Positions 11,573-22,739 of a DNA stretch of 64,000 nt are shown piece after piece. The translations under genes and the position numbers were made by a program. Source of the DNA: Rhyacichthys aspro (Eukaryota; Chordata; Actinopteri; Gobiiformes; Rhyacichthyidae); assembly GCA_036850595.1 (NCBI GenBank), contig CM072156.1:16006326-16070325 (forward strand). Reading direction: 5' to 3'. The notes under the pieces were generated by a model. It searched no databases. It had not been told where the DNA came from and saw only the letters and a list, made by a program, of their open reading frames with translations. How positions within the stretch are numbered: the stretch's first letter is position 1; the number at the start of each line of letters is the position of its first letter.

Positions 11573-13160
11573 ATGTTGAGAGCAGCTGTGGTTCTTTGGA
11601 TATCAGTAGTGCTCTGTGTTGGACGAGCCGATCACCACAAAGATCATGGTATTGTTGGAGATGAGGCAGACCAAGACACCACACAGGACAGCAGCATCAG
11701 CAGTGTCTCTCTGGTGAATTCAGCAAACAAAGAGTTTGCCTTCCGTCTATACACAAAGTTAGCATCACTCGCCGACTCACAGGACAAGAACATCTTCTTC
11801 TCACCGGTCAGTGTGTCTGTGGCCCTGGCAGCTCTGTCAGTGGGAGCACGAGGAGAAACCCATAAACAGCTCTTCAGTGGACTGGGTTTTAACAGCTCAG
11901 TTCTGACCCAGACAGAAGTGGACCAGGCTTTCCGTGAGCTCCTGGACAACGCCAGAAACTCATCTCAAGACACCAGTCAAGGCACTGCTGTGTTTGTGGA
12001 CAACAAGTTCAAGCCTCAGCCTGAATTTCTGGACACTCTGAAGCAGTCCTATTTTACAGATGGGTTCACTGTTGACTTCACCAAGAGCACAGAAAGTGTT
12101 GATACCATCAATAAATATGTGTCAGACAAGACCAGTGGGAAGATAGATAAGTTAGTTGACAGCCTGGATGCAGATACCATTATGTATCTCATCAGCTACA
12201 TTTACTTTAAAGGTAATTACTCTTTTTAGCATCATTTTGAACTTTGCCAGTTTGATACACTTGAATAAAACATGTATCAAAAATGACCGGCTTTTATTAC
12301 TTTCTATGTAACAGGAGCCTGGGCAGAGCCATTTGACCCTCAGTTAACCCGGGAAGAAATGTTTGAAGTAAATCAGAACACCAAGGTGAGTGGTGCAGTG
12401 TGCTTTAGACCTTATGGTACAATTTCCACCTTTGATATTTCACGTTTAATTGTTTATAGGTTCCAGTCCAGATGATGAATAATGAGGACAGCTTTGATGT
12501 TTATTATGATGAAGGAGTTAAAACATCAGTTTTGCACCTCCCCTTCACCAGCTCTAACTCCATGCTTCTATTGTTGCCAGAGGACATGGCAAAACTGGAG
12601 AAAGATATATGTGCAGCTCATGTCAGCAAATGGCTCAGAAGTGTCCAATCTCGGTTAGATAACAGTTCAGTTTGGTCATTTATGTAGAAATTAAAATCTG
12701 AACACACATTGTCTTTGAACCAACACTGTCTTTTATAGGATATATGACATATTTATTCCAAAGTTTTCCGTCAAGACGTCCTACTCTCTAAATGATGTGT
12801 TGAGTGAAATGGGGATGACAGACATGTTTGGCTCTAACGCAGATTTGAGTGGAATTGGGGATGGGAAGTTGGCAGTCTCAAAGGTAGGACCGTTCAAGTG
12901 TTACTGATCACACATGTCCTTTCAGTCTTGTGCTATTTCTCATCTGCTACATCTCTTTTCATCAGGTTGTACACAAAGCCACTCTAGATTTGAATGAGAC
13001 AGGAGCCACTGCTGCAGCTGCCACAGAGGTTGAAATTCTTGCTATGGCAATTCTTAATGTCCCCGTCCTGAAGTTCAACCGTCCATTTATGGTTGTTATC
13101 ACTGAACGCAACACACACGACATCCTGTTTATGGGCAAGATCATCAACCCAAACATTTGA
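11573..13160 (+). CDS. serpina1: Alpha-1-antitrypsin-like serpin, array unit 3
   Basis: Coding exons: 11573-12212, 12315-12385, 12460-12653, 12739-12883 and 12966-13160, giving 414 residues. Leader GRADHHKDHG. Exon 2 has small changes near its end (Val-Asp for Ala-Asp before TINKY, and KLVDS for KMVDS) that are shared with unit 5, which looks like a conversion tract. Exon 6 equals unit 1 outside the loop and unit 2 inside it: VEILAMAIL, so Met-Ala at P1-P1', with P7 Glu as in unit 1. Secreted inhibitory serpin by hinge and FNRPF, FMGKIINP motifs. The GTTAGA donor is shared with units 1 and 2. Confidence 0.93.
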
Positions 13161-13725
13161 TGGAGAAAAGGCACAAACGACAAAAGACTAACAAAACTAC
13201 ACACTTTAGTCTCTGCGTTAGTTTTATTTTGCAGAAAATTATTTTTTATTAATGTTTTATGATCAAATGTTACCACAGATAAAATATTGTAATATACAGC
13301 TATTAATAATTTTTGATGTTTTCTGTCTGGCTGATTAAAGCTATATTTGTTTATGGCTCTATGACAAGTGCAACTGTGAAAGAATAATTATCAGATTGAA
13401 ATGGCCAACTTTTTGGCAAAGACCAAGAGTTCAATAATACAGAAACACATCTAAATGTTCTCTTTTTTATTTAAAACAATACCTACATACAATGAATAGA
13501 AGCCAAACAGTCTGGGGCTGATATTTTCATTGATAAGAGGCCATGGTTTTGTTATAAAATGTAGTGCAACAATAAATGATGTACAGCTAATCCTAATTCA
13601 GAGTACTTCATGTTTTATGATGCAGAAATATCATATCTCTTTGTGGGCTGTTTGAAAGTAAAGAAAGAAACAACTTGACTTTTTACAATACATTCTGTGA
13701 GTCTGATGCAACATGTAAAGCTTTT

Positions 13726-13905
13726 AAATTCAATTTATTTATAGTGCACCAAATCACAACAAAGTTCCAATGAGAGCAGCTCTGCACCATACGATTTAGT
13801 TTAGTTTTAGAGAGAAAACCCAACATCACGGTGGCAATAAAAACTGTCTTTAACATGCAGAGACCTGAGCAGACCCCAGGTCTTGGTGGACCGCTGTCTG
13901 CCTTG
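13726..13905. repeat. Fish interspersed repeat fragment, copy C
   Basis: Third block-duplicated copy of the element at 8413-8595. A short deletion just upstream (near 13579) separates it from copies A and B. Confidence 0.6.
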
Positions 13906-13982
13906 AACACCTGGCCTGGTATTGTAATCATTAAACACATCAAATACATCCAAATAAAATGTTTCAACAGAATAAACAAAAC

Positions 13983-14084
13983 CAAAGTTCATTTAATTCA
14001 ACTGGATTTATAAACAGCCCACCCCTTCTGGTCCTGCCTGTGTTTCACTGTCCATGGTTGTGGAGAAAAGCCACTGCTAAAGGG
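13983..14084 (+). promoter_or_regulatory. serpina1: Serpin unit 4 promoter and 5' non-coding exon
   Basis: CAAAGTTCA at 13983-13991 and TTTATAAA at 14007-14014. The 5' region is near-identical to units 2 and 3, although the 3' half of this gene is not. Confidence 0.6.
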
Positions 14085-14219
14085 TAAGTGAGTAACTCAA
14101 ATGTCTATTTATTAATTGATGGATATTTTGATGAAAGGAAGGACTTCACAGATTGCTTAGTTTACATATCTGCACAAAGCATTTAAATATATAATATGGT
14201 AAATTTGTCATAGGTCACA

Positions 14220-15831
14220 ATGTTGAGAGCAGCTGTGGTTCTTTGGATATCAGTAGTGCTCTGTGTTGGACGAGCTGATCACCACAAAGATCATGGTATT
14301 GTTGGAGATGAGGCAGACCAAGACACCTCACAGGACAGCAGCATCAGCAGTGTCTCTCTGGTGAATTCAGCAAACAAAGAGTTTGCCTTCCATCTATACA
14401 CAAAGTTAGCATCACTAGCCGACTCACAGGACAAGAACATCTTCTTCTCACCGGTCAGTGTGTCTGTGGCCCTGGCAGCTCTGTCAGTGGGAGCACGAGG
14501 AGAAACCCATAAACAGCTCTTCAGTGGACTGGGTTTTAACAGCTCAGTTCTGACCCAGACAGAAGTGGACCAGGCTTTCCGTGAGCTCCTGGACAACGCC
14601 AGAAACTCATCTCAAGACACCAGTCAAGGCACTGCTGTGTTTGTGGACAACAAGTTCAAGCCTCAGCCTGAATTTCTGGACACTCTGAAGCAGTCCTATT
14701 TTACAGATGGGTTCACTGTTGACTTCACCAAGAGCACAGAAAGTGCTGATACTATCAATAAATATGTGTCAGACAAGACCAGTGGGAAGATAGATAAGAT
14801 GGTTGACAGCCTGGATGCAGCTACTGTTATGTATCTCATCAGCTACATTTACTTTAAGGGTATTTACTTGAATATTTGTTGATTTGTAAACTTATTTAAA
14901 TATAAGATGTGAAAAGTATCAATAATCAATTGTTTTTTGCTGATTACTCCCTGTGTTACAGGAAAATGGGCAGAGCCTTTTGACCCTAAGTTAACTCAAG
15001 ACGACACATTTGAAGTTAATGAGAACACCAAGGTCATTGTCTAACAATTTTACTTAACCACTTTTACTATGATCCCTATGTTTTAATCCTCCAACATCAA
15101 TCGTACCCTGGATTTATATGTTCAACTGTTTATAGGTTCCAGTCCAGATGATGTTTAAAGAGGACACTTTTGACTTCTTAGATGATAAAACCACAAACAC
15201 ATCAGTTCTGCACCTCCCCTTCAACAGCTCCTACTCTATGCTTCTCATGTTGCCTGATGACATGGCAGAACTGGAGAAAATCCTTTGCCCTTGTCAAGTT
15301 AATAGATTCTTAAAGAGTATGAAGTCGAGGTAAGAAGAACATTGGTAAAATATATATAATGCTTGAGTTTTTAGCCAGACTCAACCTTAATCATGTTGTA
15401 GACATTCACATATCTTTTTTTCACAGGACTTACAGAGTATTTGTTCCCAAGTTTTCCATCAAAACGTCCTACTCTCTGAAGGAGGTGTTGAGTAAAATGG
15501 GGATGACAGACATGTTTGCTAGTAATGCAGATCTAAGTGGCATTGCAGAGGGGTTGACTGTTTCAACGGTAAGGGCAGTAATCCATTCACATGAAATGTT
15601 TCCTTCTTCCTGCTCATCATAACTGTTTTATCTCAGGTTGTGCACAAAGCTACTCTAGATGTGGATGAGGCAGGAGCCACTGCTGCAGCTGCTACAGGCA
15701 TTGAATTTGTGAAAATGGCCTTAGTAGAATATCCAGTCTTAAAGTTTAATCGTCCATTTATGGTCCTAATCGTTGACCGAACAACAGAGGACATCCTGTT
15801 CATGGGCAAGATCGTCAATCCAAACATCTGA
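14220..15831 (+). CDS. serpina1: Alpha-1-antitrypsin-like serpin, array unit 4
   Basis: Coding exons: 14220-14859, 14962-15032, 15136-15329, 15427-15568 and 15637-15831, giving 413 residues. Promoter and exon 2 are nearly identical to unit 3. From the end of exon 2 onward, exons and introns are clearly diverged (for example MMFKEDTFDF in place of MMNNEDSFDV in exon 4). The loop reads GIEFVKMALVEY, placing Met-Ala at P1-P1' with Lys at P2. A Lys-Met pair could also admit trypsin-like proteases; this is speculation. Exon 5 is one codon shorter than in units 1-3. The exon 4 donor is a normal GTAAGA. AATAAA lies at 15889-15894. Confidence 0.93.
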
Positions 15832-16592
15832 TGGAGTAAACGTATAATGGAATCTACAGGCAGAGGTGTTGCCATACATGAATTACTAAATAAAGTTTTT
15901 TTGCAGTATGCAACCATCTTTTTGTTGTTATTTTGTCATCCAATTTTGTTTGTCATGAAACACTGAGGGAGCTGTAAATTAAAATAAACATTTGTAATAA
16001 AGCCATAAGGCTCTAATCTTCAGACTTTGAAGTGTGTTAACATCAATGTGTATTGTGTTTTACAATATACTTAAAATATAATGCAGAATTCACAGTCAAA
16101 ACTACCAACAGCTCCATTACTCTCATCCTGGTATAAAACTTTGTCTGGCTTGTTCAAAATTAAATGAAACTTTATTTTCTGTGTTTAAATTGAATACGTC
16201 ATGGTGCCTTCTGAAAGCAGTGGGTGGCCAATGAACACCATAAGTAGACCATCCTCACACCAAATATACATGAATATGAAAGAAATCTTTATTGCAGAAA
16301 TAATTGACATAAAAAAATCACAGCCTAAAACTATGGTTTAACTTAAAACTGCACTTTAACTTGTAAATGAACCCTGTTCCGAATGTAAAATGGAAAAGAG
16401 TAACATATTCTAAACAGTTTGTCAGACAGGTTTACTAGTCAAATTACAATTTTACTTTTAGTGGGTTTTACATTCTTCCTATGTTATGAACATTTTGATT
16501 AATACACAAAGCTTTTTGGTGAAACAGCAATCATTACTCAGAACAAACATGGTGGCCATGTAAATAGAAGGTCTAGTTAAAATAAACAAGGC
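15832..16592. other. Intergenic sequence between serpin units 4 and 5
   Basis: Holds the unit 4 poly(A) signal (15889-15894). It is unlike the other serpin intergenic stretches and lacks the interspersed repeat found upstream of units 2-4. AT-rich with no coding frame that I can support. The difference suggests that unit 5 is an older neighbour not included in the recent block duplications. Confidence 0.45.
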
Positions 16593-16697
16593 CAAAGTTC
16601 AGTTGATTTGATTAGTTTTAAAAATGGGATGTCCCGTTCGGTCCTGCCTGTGCTTCAGTGACTGTGGTTGAAAGAACAGAAGCGCCAACCAAAACAA
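16593..16697 (+). promoter_or_regulatory. serpina1: Serpin unit 5 promoter and 5' non-coding exon
   Basis: CAAAGTTCA at 16593-16601 is retained although the surrounding sequence has diverged. The stretch GGTCCTGCCTGTG shortly downstream is also shared with units 2-4. A non-coding exon ends before GTAGGT near 16697. Confidence 0.5.
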
Positions 16698-16829
16698 GGT
16701 AGGTTTTATCTACAAAGATTTTTCCATACTTTACTTTTAAATAATCATTTTCTGTTGCCTGGTGCACTACAGCTTATCAACAGTATGCTTATATGACAAT
16801 CCTCTTGATAAACAATGTTACAGGTCACT

Positions 16830-18436
16830 ATGTTGCGAGCAGCTGTGGTTCTTTGCCTATCAGCAGTAGTCTGTATGGGAAAGCCACATCACCATGAAGG
16901 TCATGGAAATTCAATGTCTAAAGACCAGGCAGACCAAGACACCTCACAGGACAGCAGCACTAACAGTGTCTCTCTGGTGAATTCAGCAAACAAAGAGTTT
17001 GCCTTCCGTCTATACACAAAGTTAGCATCACTAGCCGACTCACAGGACAAGAACATCTTCTTCTCACCGGTCAGTGTGTCTGTGGCCCTGGCAGCTCTGT
17101 CAGTGGGAGCACGAGGAGAAACCCATAAACAGCTCTTCAGTGGACTGGGTTTTAACAGCTCAGTTCTGACCCAGACAGAAGTGGACCAGGCTTTCCGTGA
17201 GCTCCTGGACAACGCCAGAAACTCATCTCAAGACACCAGTCAAGGCACTGCTGTGTTTGTGGACAACAAGTTCAAGCCTCAGCCTGAATTTCTGGACACT
17301 CTGAAGCAGTCCTATTTTACAGATGGGTTCACTGTTGACTTCACCAAGAGCACAGAAAGTGTTGATACCATCAATAAATATGTGTCAGACAAGACCAGTG
17401 GGAAGATAGATAAGTTAGTTGACAGCCTGGATGCAGATACCATTATGTATCTCATCAGCTACATCTATTTCAAAGGTAGCCTACCTGAGGGTTGTTATTG
17501 AAACATTAACTTGCTATACTTTATCAAACTGAAAAGTATTAATAATGAATTGCTTCTTATTACTCTCTGTTTAACAGGAAAATGGGAAACACCATTTGAA
17601 CCCCAGGCCACCAGAGAAGACACCTTTGAAGTTAATGAAAACACCAAGGTTAGTAGTGCCATCTTGTGTTTCAGTCCTATAGTGCAGACAGCTTTGTTGT
17701 ATTTACGTGTCCAATTATTTACAGGTTCCAGTCCAAATGATGAATAAGGAGAGCAATTTTCACATCTATCATGATCAAGCCATCAACACATCAGTTCTGC
17801 ACCTTCCCTTCAACAGTTCCTATGCAATGCTACTGGTGTTGCCTGCTGACATGACAACACTGGAGAGAGTCATTTCCCCAGGTCATGTAACTAAATGGCT
17901 CAAATGGATGAAATCCAGGTCAGATAAATATATGTCTATTCTTTTGAAACATTTGGTCAATGTGGTCAACTTGCCTATAACTACAATATTCATTTTTCTT
18001 TTCACAGGACATATCGAGTGTATATTCCCAAGTTTTCCATCAAGACCTCCTACTCTCTGAAGGACGTGTTGAGTGAAATGGGGATGACGGACATGTTTGG
18101 TGATCGAGCAGATCTAAGCGGCATTGCAGAGGGGCAGAAGCTGGCTGTATCAAAGGTCCTGCAGAGAGCATGGGTCACTGAGCTAACTCCTTTTAGTTAC
18201 AGCCATGAACTCATCAGGTTACTTTTTCTTCTTTACCTCAGGTTGTTCATCAAGCCACTCTAGACGTAGATGAGAAAGGAGCTACTGCTGCAGCTGCTAC
18301 AGGAATTGGCATCACACTTCTGTCTTTCCGCTATGTCCCTGTTCTGAAGTTTAACCGTCCATTCATGGTCCTCATCACTGAGCGCACCACACAGGACATC
18401 CTCTTCATGGGAAAGATCATCAACCCAAACATCTGA
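16830..18436 (+). CDS. serpina1: Alpha-1-antitrypsin-like serpin, array unit 5
   Basis: Coding exons: 16830-17475, 17578-17648, 17725-17918, 18008-18155 and 18242-18436, giving 417 residues. The ATG chosen follows the CAG acceptor by six bases, as in units 2-4. The leader KPHHHEGHGNSMSKDQ matches unit 1, not units 2-4, while the end of exon 2 matches unit 3, so exon 2 is a mosaic. Exons 3-6 are the most diverged of the array. The loop reads GIGITLLSFRYV, placing Leu-Ser at P1-P1' with a hydrophobic run at P4-P1, which suggests chymotrypsin- or elastase-like targets (inferred). Hinge and end motifs are intact. ATTAAA at 18468-18473 is a candidate poly(A) signal. Confidence 0.93.
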
Positions 18437-18473
18437 AGGAGAAAGATTCATGTAAATGTGTTGAACCATTAAA

Positions 18474-19034
18474 TTTAAAGTAAATACATTTATGTGGATT
18501 ATGCATGATTATTTTGTGTACAAAATTGTACTAATTGTGCTACTTTTCCTACTGTTTCTGTCAATATAGTATTTTGTCTTATATGGCTATCATACACACC
18601 ATAAAAAAGCACAACTTTCCTTTCAGTAAATATGTTATACTATAAGCAGTAAAACGTAATAGTTTGTAATTTAGTATGGGATATAGTACTTTAAGGAATG
18701 ATGTTCAGGTGAATGTGTGTAAACACAGCTTGGGCATTTTACCATTCTATATTCTAGAGGCCAATCAATGATCAATGAGTAAAAGACAAAAACGAGTTTT
18801 ACTCTGTCACATAGTTACTATTCTTTTCTTTATAAAGCAAATGGTAAAATACAGCCTGAGGGCAGTTGTTTTATAGATACTTTCACCTCCACATTGTTCA
18901 AGACGTTGTAGTTTTTGAGCCGGACAGCTGCATTTCCTACATTTTTCCAATAGGTGACAGTAGTTCAGGAATCAGTCCCCTCTCCTGCGCCAATTATTCT
19001 TAAAAGAAGAAGAAGAAGTTCGTTTGTTCAAAAC
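18474..19034. other. Intergenic sequence and carnmt1 5' region
   Basis: AT-rich to about 18890. The carnmt1 promoter and 5' UTR probably occupy about 18890-19034. The carnmt1 frame stays open upstream of its ATG to about 18954, but without another ATG in that frame. No repeat recognised. Confidence 0.4.
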
Positions 19035-22019
19035 ATGGCCGAAAAAACGGAAGAGGGTCCCCGAGATGGACCTTCTTATCGCAAAGAAAGAATTAAATAT
19101 ACTCCCGATGAAGAGGCCAGACTGGAAAGGGAACACTTTTGGAGAATAATCGATGCTTTTAGATATTACAGGTATATAACAACAAAAGCGGTGCAAGCAC
19201 AAGCCAGACAACGACAGATTATCTGCGAATAAATGGTGTTATTCAGCACTTCAAATGGTTTTAAGATAAGAGTGTACTGAAACTTGGCGCTTCTTTGGTT
19301 ATTACAGTGGTCCCCAATGGAAACTATGAAGTGAACAAGTCTACAACATGCGTACAATAAAAATATGTTCGTCCTGTCGTTCTTTTGTTGGTTTAAGCGA
19401 TCTTTTGGCACACGTATTGCTTATTAGTGCTTATTTGTTCTTTTTAATATTTTCTTGTCGTATGTCCTATATATAGCATCACCAGTTTAACCCACTCCAA
19501 CAATAGCCTGTAGCCTATATCTTTTTGTTGCGTCACCACAGTAAAAATGACAATAAAGTAAGCAATGTGGTCTTAACTGTGCTGAAAGTGCTTTCCAGTC
19601 CTTTACATTGTTTCTTTTTACCGCCAGGGTCCACGTCCAAGAGATGGTCAAACGTGCCGAAGGACAGTTTTTGAGCCTGCCAAAGCACCACCAAAGCCTG
19701 CTGCCTGGTGTTTTAACTAACTTATCTCGTGTCAATCAGTGTGCGGACTATAATCATGAAGTTCTGCAAGCTATTGTCCACAACAGCCTCCACATGTTTG
19801 AGAATATTGAATATGGAGACAGGGTAAGACATTTTTGAGAACCTTAATAAACTGAATTTGGTCCTGTGTTAATCTTAGTTATATCATATATTTTGAATAC
19901 GGTGAAGTCCTAGTCAACTGTATTGCCTTTAATTCTTTTCTAAGGAGGATCCAAGGAAGCGTCCATCTTCTACGTTTGACATGGACAAGCTTAAATCAAC
20001 CATAAAGCAATTTGTCAGAGACTGGAGTGAAGCAGGTCAGGCTGAGAGGGACAGCTGCTACCAGCCTATTATCCAAGAGATCCAAAGACAATTCCCAAGT
20101 GACCAATAGTAGGCAACTTGCACATTTACTTATGCTAACCTAATAAAGAAAACAACAGAGATGCATTTGATCTTCCTTGTTTATAATGTGCTTTTTATGT
20201 CAGTGATGTGTCTAAGGTCAGCGTCCTGATCCCTGGGGCTGGGCTTGGTCGTCTAGCCTGGGAAATTGCCCGCCTGGGTTACGTTTGCCAGGGAAATGAA
20301 TGGAGCTTCTTCATGCTCTTCTCTTCTAACTTTGTTCTCAATAGGTACTGTACAGGTATCCTTCATTTTCTCAGTCCAGCCTTTGACCAAATTCATTTTG
20401 CTGTTCTTCGTCTTTAATGTGTATAATCATGATTTAGTGCTAGTGATGTGTAGTGTGTTACTTTGATCCACAAATGCGCCATTGAATGCCAAATACAGGT
20501 GTGAAAAGGTGAACTCTCTGACCCTGTACCCCTGGATCCACCAGTTTAGCAACAACAAGAAATCATCTGACCAGACAAGAGCTATCAAATTCCCTGATGT
20601 GAACCCTCAAAGCCTGCCGCTGAATTCCGACTTCTCAATGGTTGCGGGGGACTTTGTGGAAGTCTACACTGACTCAGGTAAGCAAAAATCTCTAGTAATC
20701 CTTCAGGTGCTGTCCTTTTAATGCCCTGATTTAATACTTCAGTTTCAGGTAATGTAATGAAAATGGCTATCATGTCTTTTGTCACGTGTTTTATAATCCT
20801 ACTGAGTTTAGTATAAGTCAAATCTCATTGCTTCAGAACTCTATATACTCTAATTTTTTTTTATTTTTTTTTATTTATTCAGGAAAATCATAGCTGAAAA
20901 AACTATGTATTGCTAAGAAAGTAAGAAGTTATGTTTGTGTGTGTAACACTTTTGATAAATGCAGTCAGTGCTAATTTTGCCATAAATAGAAAGAGCATTT
21001 CTTAATAACCTTGTAAGGAACTGAGTATAAAGCAGCCACTGTTAAACTTATTTCTGGTAGACCACTGAAAATCAAATGTTTTTTTTATCACCCATTTGTA
21101 ATGTGGGAATAGAGAGCACTTTAGTAATGTATAGAAAGTAGGCCCCATATTCAGTTAAAGAGAATTGGAGATGCTGTCATTATGCAAAAGTCTTACAATT
21201 TCATTTCTAACTTATATGTACTATATTACACAAAGCTATTATCTACCTAAAGGGTATAAATAATCCATCATATATAGTTTTATGTCATGTTAAATAAGAA
21301 GATGCAATAACAACACAATCCTTCAAAGTATTTTAAGACAGTTAACTTGTTTACAAAAACATTCTAACATGTGGTGGATGTCAAGACGAAGTCATTTATT
21401 ACACCTCATCCCTTGCAGTTTTATATCTGGAATGAGCTCATATATTTGTTGGACAGATTCCTGGGACTGTGTGGCTACCTGCTTCTTCATTGACACCGCT
21501 CATAATGTATTAGAGTATGTAGAGACCATTTGGAAGATACTTAAGCCCGGTGGAGTGTGGATCAATTTAGGTGAGTACATATTTTTGTGCTAATATTTTT
21601 AAATGGCCAAAATCACATTTTTAATATGCTTGTCTTCATCAGGTCCTCTGCTGTACCACTTTGAGAACATGGCCAATGAACTCTCCGTAGAACCTAGCTA
21701 TGAAGATATCAGGACAGCAATAGTTACATATGGTTTCCAGATAGAGGTAAAAATATATATATATTTATAATAATCTGCTTGGTCTGTATTTTGTATTAAA
21801 AAGTATTTCTTTGTATCCCTACAGGTAGAAAAGCAGTCAGTCCAGACATCATATACAGAGAATGATCGCTCAATGTTGCGCTATGTTTACGACTGTGTCT
21901 TTTTTGTGGCACGGAAACCTGTAGATAACTATTTTAATGGCTTTCAAGAAAGCCAACAACAGAGTTTGCCACCTGCTGCTAAGTCTGCTCGGCGAGAGGG
22001 TATAAACAGCCTGACGTGA
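19035..22019 (+). CDS. carnmt1: Carnosine N-methyltransferase 1
   Basis: Eight coding exons: 19035-19171, 19628-19823, 19945-20108, 20204-20344, 20499-20677, 21457-21570, 21643-21746 and 21825-22019, giving 409 residues, the same as the human enzyme. The enzyme transfers a methyl group from S-adenosylmethionine to carnosine to make anserine (established for CARNMT1, formerly C9orf41, N2227 family). Visible signatures: LEREHFWRIIDAFRYY near the N-terminus, the SAM-binding VLIPGAGLGRLAWEIARLG near residue 175, QGNEWSFFMLFSSNFVLNR, YPWIHQFSNN, CFFIDTAHN and LKPGGVWINLGPLLYHFEN. The ATG at 19035 has a good context (ACATGG). The 779-nt intron between exons 5 and 6 is the longest. Some introns are under 100 nt. 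The gene is followed by the C9orf40 homologue and trpm6, as in human 9q21. Confidence 0.95.
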
Positions 22020-22455
22020 CAGGAGCATATCTATTGACAATATTTACATGAAAATTGAGAGACTGAAGAAACAAAAACCACGGGAGAGTTCAATTTTGCC
22101 ACAGTGCTTTTACCTTATATTGACTTGATTAAAGCTTTCTCTAACAATAACTTCATTTTATCTAGAAGCAGATTCTTCAGTCTACAGTAATAATAGTTGG
22201 GCATTGACTGGATTAATCATGCAAAGTATGTTTGCTGTCATTGTCATCTCCAGTGAATTTTATTACCCAGGGGTCAGTGTGTTAATAACCATGCTATGAA
22301 ATCTAAATTATATAATGTATTTATTTTTGTTAAAATACTGTGCCAATAACTTTTATTTGCATCCGTCATCTGGAACAACAGGATTGTAATCTTTTAGGAA
22401 CAAGTTGCATTAAACCTACATGTACATGTTTTCTTATCACGTTTGAAATAAATAA
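22020..22455 (+). terminator. carnmt1: carnmt1 3' UTR with poly(A) signals
   Basis: ATTAAA occurs near 22129 and AATAAATAAA at 22447-22456. Either could end the transcript. Confidence 0.45.
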
Positions 22456-22739
22456 ATGACATTGTGAGAAAGAAAGGACTATAAGGTGATTATTTCAATT
22501 TAGAAATGACTATTGTAGTTATCCGAATTATAACTTGAAGTGCCACAAAATAGGTAACAATGCGGAGTAGAGTCAAAAAGTACAGGTATAGTATGAAGGA
22601 TTTCACGTAAATGTCTGTAAATTAAGGCCCATGCCCACTTCTTTTCCATTAGTGCTTACTAGTGAGAAAAAGTGAAATCTAAGTTTACTACTGCTATGAA
22701 TAAACTTAAGCCACCAGCTACGTTTTGTTTTTTGTTTGT

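Noticed and set aside
18954..19034. N-terminal extension of carnmt1
   Set aside because: The frame is open, but no ATG precedes 19035. The 409-residue product from 19035 equals the human length and has a good start context.
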